Of a stretch of 64,000 nt of DNA, positions 9,360 through 17,228 are shown in pieces (the stretch's first letter is position 1; every line of letters starts with the position of its first letter). Position numbers and translations under genes: made by a program. The notes beneath the pieces are model-generated. The model was not told the origin of the DNA. It saw only the letters and a list, made by a program, of their open reading frames with translations, and made no database searches. Where the stretch lies: the NCBI RefSeq assembly GCF_023074185.1, contig NZ_JADPKY010000170.1, positions 248,001 to 312,000 on the forward strand, read 5' to 3'. The stretch is from Bradyrhizobium sp. 132 (GTDB taxonomy: Bacteria > Pseudomonadota > Alphaproteobacteria > Rhizobiales > Xanthobacteraceae).

Positions 9360-9465
9360 CTGCCCTGCTCCGGCCCCGCAATTATCCGGCTGCCCCGCCG
9401 CCAGATTACCGGTGTCTTGGCTAACAGCCGGTAAATCGGGCCCCTAATCAGCCTTGTCGGCCTTG

Positions 9466-10998
9466 TCAGCCTTGGACCGGCCGTTGGGGCGGTGGGACGT
9501 TGGCGAGATACCAGCCGCGCAGATGGGCGAGCGCGGGATGCGCCAGGGAGCGCTGGAGATAGGTCCAGATCCGCGGTTGGTGACGCAGATAATGCGGCTT
9601 GCCGTCGCGGCGGTTGAGGCGGGCGAAGGTGCCGAGCAGACGCGTGTTCCGCTGCGCCGACATGATGGCGTAGAGCTCGGCGAAGCCGGCCGCGTCGAAG
9701 TTTGCGTCGTTTGCGCGGCGCGCCTTGATGTAGCGCGACAGCAGCGTCAGCTCGATTGCCTCGGGCACGTCGATGCGGGCGTCCTGGAGCAGCGACACCA
9801 CGTCGTAGGATTGCGGCCCCAGCACGGTGTCCTGAAAATCGATCACGCCGACGCGTTCGATGCCGGTGCGATTCCCGAGCCAGATCAGGTTCGGCGAGTG
9901 ATAGTCGCGGATGATCCACGTCTTCGGCGCCGCCAGCGGCTTCTTCAGCAGTTCGCGCCAGATCGCGAAAAATTCGGTGCGCTTCGCGTCGTCCAGCGGT
10001 GCGTTGCGATCGGGCAGGTACCATTCCGGCATCAACCCGATTTCAATCAGCAGCGCCTCGGTATCGAAGACAGGAATGGCGTAGGTCTGCCCATCGAGCG
10101 GCAATTTTTCCGGCAGCGTCTCGCCGTGCAGCACGGCCAGCAAATCGGCCGCGGCTTCGTAGCGCTCGGCGATCGGGCGCGGCGGATCGCCCTCGATCAC
10201 GCCTTCGCTGCCAAAGTCTTCGCTGATCAGGAATCCCTGGTCGAGGTCCGAATGATGGATCGCAGGTGCCGAGATGCCATGTGCGCGCAGACCTTCGCCG
10301 ATGGCAACGAAGGGTTTTATATTTTCGGCGAGGTGCACCGCGGCGCTGTAGGATTTTCCGTTGTAGATCGTAGCGCCATCCGGGCGCTGCGGTGAGTTCA
10401 TGAGGATGACGATCGCGTCGTCGCGCAGCAGCCGTGCATAGGAGCGCGTCGAGGCGTCGCCCGGCATGCGCTTGCGCGTCGCATCCATGTAGCCGGATGC
10501 ATCGAGGAATTCGCGCAGCGCCTTCAGCCGCGCGACGGTGGCGGCGGCCTTACCATAGCCGGTAATGTCGGCGGCGCGTGCGCTCGAGCCCAGCGCCGGC
10601 CGGTGCGTCAGCGCGATGTCGATGCGGTCTTGAGGCATCGCCGACGGGGCGCGCTCCGGCCATTCGATCAGGACGAGGGTCGCTTCCGGCAGCGGCGACA
10701 GCCCGATCTCTTCGAGCTCGCTCTCGTCCTCGACGCGGTAGAGGTCGGCATGCATCACCGGGAATGGCGGCAGCTCGTAGCCCTGCACCAGCGTGAAGGT
10801 CGGGCTCGGCACTTCCAGCGCCTCGTCGCCGGCGAGATAGCGGATCATGGCCCGCGCCGCCGCGGTCTTGCCGGCACCGAGATCGCCGGTGAGCGTGATG
10901 ACGTCGCCGGAGCCGACCAGCAGCGCGAGGTCGGCCATCAGGTGCGCAGTCGCCGTCTCGTTGTGAAGCGCGACGGAGAATGTGGTTGGTTCAGTCAT
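9466..10998 (-). CDS. tsaE-amgK: Fusion of tRNA t6A ATPase TsaE with an AmgK-type sugar kinase
   Basis: A 510-residue two-domain protein. Residues 1 to about 150 are TsaE, the ATPase of the threonylcarbamoyl-adenosine tRNA complex, with Walker A GDLGAGKT at 38-45 and the family segment HADLYR. Residues from about 170 onward are an aminoglycoside-phosphotransferase-fold kinase with the catalytic loop RDYHSPNLIW and metal motif DFQD. Together with the murU-like neighbour this best fits AmgK, which phosphorylates MurNAc/GlcNAc at C1. The ATG overlaps the divL stop as ATGA, indicating translational coupling. The fusion itself is known in annotations of related genomes; the kinase substrate is inferred. 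TsaB is encoded elsewhere in the window. Confidence 0.85.
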   Translation of the reverse strand: MTEPTTFSVALHNETATAHLMADLALLVGSGDVITLTGDLGAGKTAAARAMIRYLAGDEALEVPSPTFTLVQGYELPPFPVMHADLYRVEDESELEEIGLSPLPEATLVLIEWPERAPSAMPQDRIDIALTHRPALGSSARAADITGYGKAAATVARLKALREFLDASGYMDATRKRMPGDASTRSYARLLRDDAIVILMNSPQRPDGATIYNGKSYSAAVHLAENIKPFVAIGEGLRAHGISAPAIHHSDLDQGFLISEDFGSEGVIEGDPPRPIAERYEAAADLLAVLHGETLPEKLPLDGQTYAIPVFDTEALLIEIGLMPEWYLPDRNAPLDDAKRTEFFAIWRELLKKPLAAPKTWIIRDYHSPNLIWLGNRTGIERVGVIDFQDTVLGPQSYDVVSLLQDARIDVPEAIELTLLSRYIKARRANDANFDAAGFAELYAIMSAQRNTRLLGTFARLNRRDGKPHYLRHQPRIWTYLQRSLAHPALAHLRGWYLANVPPPQRPVQG

Positions 10999-13499
10999 TC
11001 GGCGGCGTCGCGATGCGCCGCCTGCTCGGTCGGGAAGTCGCAGATTACGACCGTGCCCCTGCCCACGATCGAATCTACCCGGATCTTGCCGCCGTGCAGC
11101 TCGACGAAGGAGCGCACCAGCGACAGGCCAAGCCCGGCGCCGCGGTGACGCGAGCCCTGCGATCGGCTTTCAAACCAGTTGAACACCTTGTCCTTCATGT
11201 CGGCAGGTATTCCAGGCCCGGAATCTGTCACAGTGAAGACCACGCTGCGTTCGGTGCGGCGGGCGCTGATGCCGACGGCGGAATCCTGTGGAGAAAACCC
11301 GACGGCGTTGGCGAGGAGGTTATAGAGCACCTGCACCACGCGCTTCTCGTCGCCGGTGAAGCTGCCGACGTCGGGCGCGATCTCGACCTTGAGACGGATG
11401 CGGTCGGTGGCGAGCCGGTCCTGAATACCCTCGGCGGCGAGCTCGATGGTCTTGCTGACGTCGACCGGGCCGAGTTCCAGCTTCATGGCGCCGGCGTCGA
11501 TGGTGGCGAGATCCAGGATGTTGTTGGTCAGCGCCAGCAGGGCGTTGGTCGATTTGGTGACGTAGTCGAGATATTCGGCCTGCTTCGGCGTCAGCGGCCC
11601 GGTCGAGGGATCGCTGAGGAAATGCGCGAAGCCGATGATGGTGGTAAGCGGCGAGCGCAGCTCGTAGGAGACGTGGTGGACGAAATCCACCTTCATCTGG
11701 TCGGCGGCCTCCAGCGCCTCGTTGCGCTCGCGCAGCGCGCGCTCGACATTCTCGGTGTCGGTGATGTCCTGGAACGTCAGCATGGTCGCGCCGTCGTGCA
11801 GCGGCCGGATCATGCCGTCGAGCACGCTGCCGTCCTTGCGCTCCAGCTTCAGCGGAACGTCGGCGCGGCTCTCGATCGAGGTGACGGCCTCGCGGATCTG
11901 CCGCCAGACGATGGCGTCGTCGAACAGCTGATGGCACCAGCCTTCGACGGTCTGGATGTGCGGCTCGTCGCGCATGGCGTCGCTTGACAGCTTCCACATC
12001 CGGACGAAGGCCGGGTTGAACAGCTGCGCCCTGCCGTTGCTGCCGAACACCGCGACGCCCTCGGCGAGGCTGTCCAGCGTCTCGCGCTGGACGCGGATCA
12101 TGCCGTCGAAGCGGCGGGCGAGCTCGAGGCTCTCGGTGACGTCGTCGAACAGATAGGTGACGCCGCCTTCCGGATTCGGCGTGGTGACGACGGAAAGTGC
12201 GCGGCCGTCGGGCAGGTACCAGGTGTCCTTGGCGGTCTCGACCGCGCGGTAGGCCTCGTGCAGCTCGACCTTCCAGGCGCGGAAGTCCGGCTGCTCCGGC
12301 AGCTTGCGCCCGGCGCGGAGTTGGTCAAGCACGCTGGAATCATCGGGGTTGGCGTCGAGGAAGGTGCGATCGAGGTCCCACAGCCGGCGGTAGGAATCGT
12401 TGTAGAAAGCGAGCCGGCGCTGGCCGTCGAACACGGCAACGCCGGAGGAAAGCTGGTCGAGCGTGCGGCGATGCGCCTCCGCCATCCGCACCAGCGCCGA
12501 GCTCAGCGCATCCGCCTCGCTGGCATCGATGGCAACGCCGACATTGCCCCGGCCGACATTGACGGCGCGGACGTCATAGATGCGCCGCTCGCCGCTGATC
12601 ACGATCGGCAGCCGCGAGGTGAAATTGGCCGCCTCCTTCAGTCCCCGCTCCATCGCCGTGCGGTCGGCGCTGTCGAGCAGCTCGAGCTTGCGCGCCTGGG
12701 CGTCGGCGATGGTGGCCGCTTCGGTCGCACGGACATAGGCGGGGTTGGCGTAGGTCAGCGCGCCGTTCTCACTTTTGGCCCAGATCGGCCAGGGTGCGGC
12801 GGCGGCGAAGCCGCGCAGCATCTCGGTTTCGTCCGACAGCGCCTTGTAGCGCAAATTGGTCTCGGCCAGATCGCGGCGCAGCCCTGAGAGTTCGCGAATC
12901 CTGACGATGGCCTGGCCGCCGATGGCGCGGCCGATGGCCTCGAGCGTGTGGCCATGCGCGGTGGTCAGCGTCAGCTGGAACCCGTCGCCACGGTCCCGCA
13001 GCGCGTCGACCGCGTGATCCATCTGGAGCGCCGGCTCCGGCGGCAACCAGGTTCCAAATGCGAGCAGGCGCTGCGGGGAGGAGTCGCGCGGCAACACCAT
13101 GGAGATGTCGCCGGAAATCTGGGCGCGATTGTCGCCGGCCGGCCAGGAGATCAAAATTTGCGGCTCGGCGAACAGCAGCGCGCCGAAGCGGTCGGCCTGG
13201 AGCTGGAGTTCCCCGATTCGGGCGCGCAGCCGCGCCTCGTTCCTCGCCGTGCGCACACGCGTGCGCATCAGGAGAATCGCGGCGACCACCGAGAAGCCTA
13301 GCAAAGCCAGCGCAGTGGCCAGCACCGCGAGTTCCTGCCGGTTGAAATCCAGCAATGTTGAGAGTGTGTCGACGAGATCGGCGGCCTCAGCCGGCGCAGC
13401 CGGCAGCAGCGCCGCGAGAGCGCTTCCCAAGACGCCGTTGCGCACCAGCGATGTGCACGACAGCAGCGTCCGACGCATCGACACGATCACGCCTGACAT
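10995..13499 (-). CDS. divL: DivL-type PAS sensor kinase with tyrosine in place of the phosphoacceptor histidine
   Basis: An 834-residue membrane-associated kinase. The order is: signal-peptide-like start (MRRTLLSC...ending AEA), a hydrophobic helix near residue 65, several PAS domains, a dimerisation/phosphoacceptor domain, and an ATPase domain with N box NLLANAVGF, G1 DSGPGIP and G2 GAGLGLSL. The HisKA segment reads HVSYELRSPL: Tyr612 stands where the phosphorylated His normally is. This is the hallmark of Caulobacter DivL (Tyr550), which controls CckA and hence CtrA during the cell cycle. The ATG at 13499 was preferred to a GTG at 13529. The upstream region holds three GANTC sites. It is not a hybrid kinase, since no receiver domain is present. 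Confidence 0.85.
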   Translation of the reverse strand: MSGVIVSMRRTLLSCTSLVRNGVLGSALAALLPAAPAEAADLVDTLSTLLDFNRQELAVLATALALLGFSVVAAILLMRTRVRTARNEARLRARIGELQLQADRFGALLFAEPQILISWPAGDNRAQISGDISMVLPRDSSPQRLLAFGTWLPPEPALQMDHAVDALRDRGDGFQLTLTTAHGHTLEAIGRAIGGQAIVRIRELSGLRRDLAETNLRYKALSDETEMLRGFAAAAPWPIWAKSENGALTYANPAYVRATEAATIADAQARKLELLDSADRTAMERGLKEAANFTSRLPIVISGERRIYDVRAVNVGRGNVGVAIDASEADALSSALVRMAEAHRRTLDQLSSGVAVFDGQRRLAFYNDSYRRLWDLDRTFLDANPDDSSVLDQLRAGRKLPEQPDFRAWKVELHEAYRAVETAKDTWYLPDGRALSVVTTPNPEGGVTYLFDDVTESLELARRFDGMIRVQRETLDSLAEGVAVFGSNGRAQLFNPAFVRMWKLSSDAMRDEPHIQTVEGWCHQLFDDAIVWRQIREAVTSIESRADVPLKLERKDGSVLDGMIRPLHDGATMLTFQDITDTENVERALRERNEALEAADQMKVDFVHHVSYELRSPLTTIIGFAHFLSDPSTGPLTPKQAEYLDYVTKSTNALLALTNNILDLATIDAGAMKLELGPVDVSKTIELAAEGIQDRLATDRIRLKVEIAPDVGSFTGDEKRVVQVLYNLLANAVGFSPQDSAVGISARRTERSVVFTVTDSGPGIPADMKDKVFNWFESRSQGSRHRGAGLGLSLVRSFVELHGGKIRVDSIVGRGTVVICDFPTEQAAHRDAAE

Positions 13500-13550
13500 A
13501 GTTGCCCCAAGAACCGCACGAATTTGCACGCGGCGACCCCCGTCGCGCGC

Positions 13551-13595
13551 GAATCAAACGACAATACCCTCACCGTGACTCCACCGGTAAGAGTC
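13551..13595 (-). promoter_or_regulatory. divL upstream region with three GANTC sites
   Basis: Three GANTC sites lie within 45 bases: GAATC 13551-13555, GACTC 13577-13581 and GAGTC 13591-13595. A -10-like TATTGT on the minus strand is at 13561-13566, with GANTC 11 bases upstream of it and 6 bases downstream. No good -35 is seen. This layout resembles GcrA/CcrM-controlled promoters of Caulobacter, which often have weak -35 elements. Confidence 0.5.
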
Positions 13596-13690
13596 CAGAT
13601 CGTGAACGCAAAGCCGGCCCCACAAAAATGCCGGCCGCGCTGTTCCAGCCACGTAAATCTTCGGGATAATTCGGCTGGACGTGCCGCGCG

Positions 13691-14149
13691 TTAGCGGCCG
13701 GTCGAGCCGAAGCCGCCGGCACCGCGGTCGGTGGACGACAATTCGGCCACGGGAACCAGCGCGGCCTGCACCACGGGCGCGATCACCATCTGCGCGATGC
13801 GCTCGCCGCGCTTGATCACGAAGGCGGCCTGGCCGTGATTGATCAGGATCACCTTGATCTCGCCGCGATAGTCCGCGTCGATCGTGCCTGGCGAGTTCAG
13901 CACAGTGACACCGTGCTTGGCCGCAAGCCCCGAGCGCGGTCGCACCTGCGCCTCGTACCCGGGCGGCAGTGCGATCGCGAGGCCCGTCGGCACCAGCGCG
14001 TATTGGCCGGCAGCGAGCGTCATCGGCTCGCTGTCCGACACCGCTGCCATCAGGTCGAGACCGGCGGCATCGTTGGTCTGATAGGCCGGCAGCGGCAGGC
14101 TCTCCGCATGGGGCAGGCGTTGCAGTTCGATCGTGACTTTCGTGCTCAA
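13691..14149 (-). CDS. dut: Deoxyuridine 5'-triphosphate nucleotidohydrolase (dUTPase)
   Basis: A 152-residue trimeric dUTPase, which hydrolyses dUTP to dUMP to keep uracil out of DNA. All five motifs are present: AGLDLMAA, PRSGLAAKHG, GTIDADYRGE, RGERIAQMV and the C-terminal glycine-rich RGAGGFGSTGR. The start is TTG at 14149, overlapping the coaBC stop as TTGA, which suggests coupling; no ATG gives a full N-terminus. It is the last gene of ubiE-ubiB-coaBC-dut. The coaBC-dut pairing is common in proteobacteria. Confidence 0.95.
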   Translation of the reverse strand: MSTKVTIELQRLPHAESLPLPAYQTNDAAGLDLMAAVSDSEPMTLAAGQYALVPTGLAIALPPGYEAQVRPRSGLAAKHGVTVLNSPGTIDADYRGEIKVILINHGQAAFVIKRGERIAQMVIAPVVQAALVPVAELSSTDRGAGGFGSTGR

Positions 14150-15597
14150 GATGCCGGCTCCCGGGATTTGCCGGTCACGCTCTTTGCGACATGCGCGACC
14201 AGTTCGATGGCGACCTGTTCCTTGGTCATCGCCGGCCAGGAATCAACTGCAATCTCGCCGTCCTTCTCATCGTTCTTGCGGCTGATGAGGTGAACGGTGT
14301 TGCGGTCTCCGCCCATCACCCCGGTGGCGGGAGAGACGTCGTTGGCGACGATCCAGTCGCAGCCCTTGCGGGCAAGCTTCGACTTGGCGTTATCGATGAG
14401 GTGCTCGGTCTCGGCAGCAAAGCCGATCACCAGTGGCGGACGCTTGTCGGTCAGCTTGGAGATCGTCGCGAGAATGTCGGGGTTCTCGACCAGCTGGAGC
14501 GGCGGCATGCCGGCCGAACTCTTCTTCAGCTTCTGCTCGCCCTCATTGGCGACCCGCCAGTCGGCGACGGCCGCGGCGAAGATCGCAATGTCGGCGGGAA
14601 GCGCGGCCTGCACCTGCTCCAGCATCTGCCGCGCCGATTCCACGTGCTTGACCGTCACGCCCCGGGGATCGCCGAGATCGACCGGTCCGCTCACCAAAAT
14701 CACCTCGGCGCCTGCGGCCTGTGCGGCGGCGGCGATGGCAAAGCCCTGCTTGCCGGAGGAGCGGTTGGCGATGTAGCGCACCGGGTCGATCGGCTCGTGA
14801 GTCGGACCTGCCGTGATCAGCACGCGCTTGCCGGCGAGCGGGCGCGGCACCGGCGGCCGCAGCAGGCGCTCGGCGGCGGTCGCGATCTCGATCGCCTCGG
14901 ACATGCGGCCGATCCCGGCCTCGCCGGCTTCGGCCATCTCGCCGGAATTCGGCCCGATCAGCACCACGCCGTCGCGCTTGAGCTGCGCGACATTGCGCCG
15001 CGTCGCCGCGTTATTCCACATCAGCGGATTCATCGCCGGCGCCAGCAGCACCTTGCGGTTGGTCGCGAGCAGGATGGCGCTGGCGAGGTCGTCGGCGTGG
15101 CCGTTGGCCATCTTGGCCATCAAATCGGCGGTGGCGGGCGCCACCACGATCAGGTCGCACTCGCGCGCGAGGCGGATATGGCCGGCGTCGAACTCGCTCT
15201 GGGGATCGAACAGGTCGGTGTAGACGCGCTCATGCGAGAGCGCACTCACGGCCAGCGGCGTGACGAATTGCTGCGCCGCCTTGGTCAGCACGCAGCGCAC
15301 CTCGATCCGTCGCTCCTTGAGCCTTCGAATCAGGTCGAGCGATTTGTAGGCCGCGATCCCGCCGCCGATGATCAGGGTGACGCCGGCCTCGGGAAGGGCA
15401 CCGGTGCGCTGGGGGATGGGGGTGGCGGAGGCCGCGGGCGGCGCCGTGAACGGCGTCAGCGGCTCCTCGCGGCCCTCGATCAGCTCCCCGAGAATGACCC
15501 GGACCTCTTCCTCGACCGACCTGCGGTTCCTGGCCGAACGCAGGCGGAGGAAGGTTTTGACGTTCTCGTCGAGCTTGCGGATGGTCAGGCTTGCCAT
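14146..15597 (-). CDS. coaBC: CoaBC (PPC decarboxylase/PPC synthetase) with an N-terminal FitA-type ribbon-helix-helix DNA-binding domain
   Basis: A 483-residue protein, about 75 longer than usual CoaBC. Residues 1-40 (MASLTIRKLDENVKTF..., then SVEEEVRVILGEL) match the N-terminus of FitA/VapB-type RHH antitoxins, where the first beta strand contacts DNA. A Pro/Ala-rich linker (about 41-70) leads to CoaC: flavin site GGGIAAYKS, catalytic His140 in AGHIRLA, and AMNPLMW at 188-194. CoaB starts near residue 257 with ITAGPTHEPID and includes KLKK. The reactions are CTP-dependent joining of phosphopantothenate to cysteine, then decarboxylation to 4'-phosphopantetheine. The ATG at 15597 has GGAGAG 4-9 bases upstream, supporting inclusion of the RHH domain. 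Two tandem palindromes precede the gene. There is no toxin gene beside it. Confidence 0.92.
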   Translation of the reverse strand: MASLTIRKLDENVKTFLRLRSARNRRSVEEEVRVILGELIEGREEPLTPFTAPPAASATPIPQRTGALPEAGVTLIIGGGIAAYKSLDLIRRLKERRIEVRCVLTKAAQQFVTPLAVSALSHERVYTDLFDPQSEFDAGHIRLARECDLIVVAPATADLMAKMANGHADDLASAILLATNRKVLLAPAMNPLMWNNAATRRNVAQLKRDGVVLIGPNSGEMAEAGEAGIGRMSEAIEIATAAERLLRPPVPRPLAGKRVLITAGPTHEPIDPVRYIANRSSGKQGFAIAAAAQAAGAEVILVSGPVDLGDPRGVTVKHVESARQMLEQVQAALPADIAIFAAAVADWRVANEGEQKLKKSSAGMPPLQLVENPDILATISKLTDKRPPLVIGFAAETEHLIDNAKSKLARKGCDWIVANDVSPATGVMGGDRNTVHLISRKNDEKDGEIAVDSWPAMTKEQVAIELVAHVAKSVTGKSREPAS

Positions 15598-15614
15598 GGC
15601 ACTCTCCGGCGGAA

Positions 15615-15658
15615 AATGATAGCGATGCTATCATTCGTATGATTGCATTGCAATCATA
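15615..15658 (-). promoter_or_regulatory. Tandem palindromic operator over the coaBC promoter
   Basis: Two perfect 9-bp inverted repeats, each with a 3-base spacer, have centres 23 bp apart. The first is 15615-15623 with 15627-15635 (half-site ATGATAGC); the second is 15638-15646 with 15650-15658 (half-site ATGATTGC, flanked T/A). The half-sites differ by one base. Read on the minus strand, a -35-like TTGCAA lies in the second palindrome and a -10-like TAGCAT in the first, 17 bases apart. The region starts 18 bases before the coaBC ATG and overlaps the ubiB stop. The 8-mer TGCTATCA at 15626-15633 matches, from memory, the half-site bound by gonococcal FitAB. Confidence 0.75.
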
Positions 15659-17228
15659 GATTCCGGACGGCGATCAGGATGCCGATGAAGGTCGCCGCGA
15701 TGATCCAGAGCGCCACGGTGCGCCAGCGGTTCTTGCGGCCCTCGCTGCGGCCCATCGCCGCGATGCTCTCCGGCGACAGCCGGATGCCTTCCCGCGTCAT
15801 GGTCTCCAACTGTTCGAGCACCGCGACCGAGCGCGCGGCGATGTCAGGCAGACGCATCAGGATGCGGGCGAGATCGCCGGTGCCGGAAAGTGCGCCTTGG
15901 ACCCGGCCGATCGGCCCGAGATTGCGCTCGATCCATTCGCGCACCACGGGGTCGGCGACTTTCCAGATGTCGAGCTTGGGATTGAAGCCGCGCGCCACAC
16001 CCTCGACCACCACCATGGTCTTCTGAAGCAAGATCAGCTCGGGCCGCGTCTTCATGTCGAACATGCCGGTGACTTCGAGCAGCAGCGTCAGCAGCCGCGC
16101 CATCGAGATCTCTTCGGCGGTGCGATTGTGAATCGGCTCGCCAATTGCGCGGATCGCTTGCGCAAAATTCTCGACCGAGTGATGCGCGGGCACGTAGCCC
16201 GCTTCGAAATGCACCTCGGCGACGCGGCGATAGTCGCGGGTGATGAAGCCGAGCAGGATTTCGGCGAGGAAGCGCCGCTCCTTCATGCCGAGCCGGCCCA
16301 TGATGCCGAAATCGACCGCGACGAGACGGCCGGCGTCATCCAGGAACAGATTGCCCGGATGCATGTCGGCATGGAAGAAGCCGTCGCGCAACGCGTGGCG
16401 CAGGAAACTCTGGATCACCTTGCGGCCGAGATCGGGCAGGTCGACCTGCGCTTCTTTGAGGCGTTTGTGGTCGTTCAACGCAATGCCGTCGATCCACTCC
16501 ATCGTCAGCACGTTGTGCGTGGTGCGGTCCCAGTCAACGGTCGGCACACGGAAATCAGGATCGTCGCGCGTGTTCTCCGCCATTTCCGACAGCGCGGCAG
16601 CCTCGAGCCGCAGATCCATCTCCATCGCGACCGAGCGCGACATGGTGTTGATGACCTCAATCAGGCGCAGGCGCCGCGCCTCGGACGAATAGGCTTCGGC
16701 CTTGTGCGCGACGAAGAAGAAGTCGGAGAGGTCGCGGCGGAAGCGGGCGGCCACGTTGGGTCGCAGCACCTTCACTGCGACGGCCTTGCGGACGCCGTCG
16801 CGCAAAACTTCGCCGCGATGAACCTGCGCGATCGAGGCAGCCGCGACCGGCGGACTGAGGCTCGCGAACACATCCGTCAGCGGCCGTTCCAGCGAGGTTG
16901 CGATCGCAGCTTCCGCTTCGGCTTGCGAGAACGGCGGCAGGCGATCCTGCAGGCTTTCGAGGTCGAGCGCCATGACGACGCCGACGACGTCGGGGCGTGT
17001 TGCCAAAAATTGTCCGAGCTTGAGATAGGCCGGGCCCATCCGGGTTAGCGCGCGGGTCAGCCGCGGGCCGTGCTTCGGGCCGCGCCGCTCGATGAGGCGT
17101 GCAATTTTCAGCGCGAGCTGCCCGGGCGCCGGCACCAAGCTCGGATCGACTGAGCCGAACACGCCCTCGCGCGCAAAGACGAACGCGGCGCGGATCAGGC
17201 GCGCAATGTGGGTGACGGCAGAAATCAC
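15654..17228 (-). CDS. ubiB: Ubiquinone biosynthesis protein UbiB (atypical kinase/ATPase)
   Basis: A 524-residue UbiB/ADCK-family protein required for the hydroxylation steps of ubiquinone synthesis. It shows the family KxGQ motif as KLGQFLATRP, the Ala-rich loop AAASIAQVH in place of a kinase P-loop, the ion-pair Lys in AVAVKVLRP, and catalytic-loop-like FHADMHPGNLF. Two hydrophobic helices at the C-terminus (after GRKNRWRT) suggest membrane anchoring. I chose the GTG at 17228, which overlaps the ubiE stop as GTGA, over a TTG at 17279. The final codons run into the coaBC operator. Confidence 0.93.
   Translation of the reverse strand: MISAVTHIARLIRAAFVFAREGVFGSVDPSLVPAPGQLALKIARLIERRGPKHGPRLTRALTRMGPAYLKLGQFLATRPDVVGVVMALDLESLQDRLPPFSQAEAEAAIATSLERPLTDVFASLSPPVAAASIAQVHRGEVLRDGVRKAVAVKVLRPNVAARFRRDLSDFFFVAHKAEAYSSEARRLRLIEVINTMSRSVAMEMDLRLEAAALSEMAENTRDDPDFRVPTVDWDRTTHNVLTMEWIDGIALNDHKRLKEAQVDLPDLGRKVIQSFLRHALRDGFFHADMHPGNLFLDDAGRLVAVDFGIMGRLGMKERRFLAEILLGFITRDYRRVAEVHFEAGYVPAHHSVENFAQAIRAIGEPIHNRTAEEISMARLLTLLLEVTGMFDMKTRPELILLQKTMVVVEGVARGFNPKLDIWKVADPVVREWIERNLGPIGRVQGALSGTGDLARILMRLPDIAARSVAVLEQLETMTREGIRLSPESIAAMGRSEGRKNRWRTVALWIIAATFIGILIAVRNL

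Noticed and set aside
14146..15597. A toxin-antitoxin locus at the RHH domain
   Set aside because: No PIN-domain (FitB/VapC) or other toxin gene is found on either side; the RHH segment is in frame with CoaBC.
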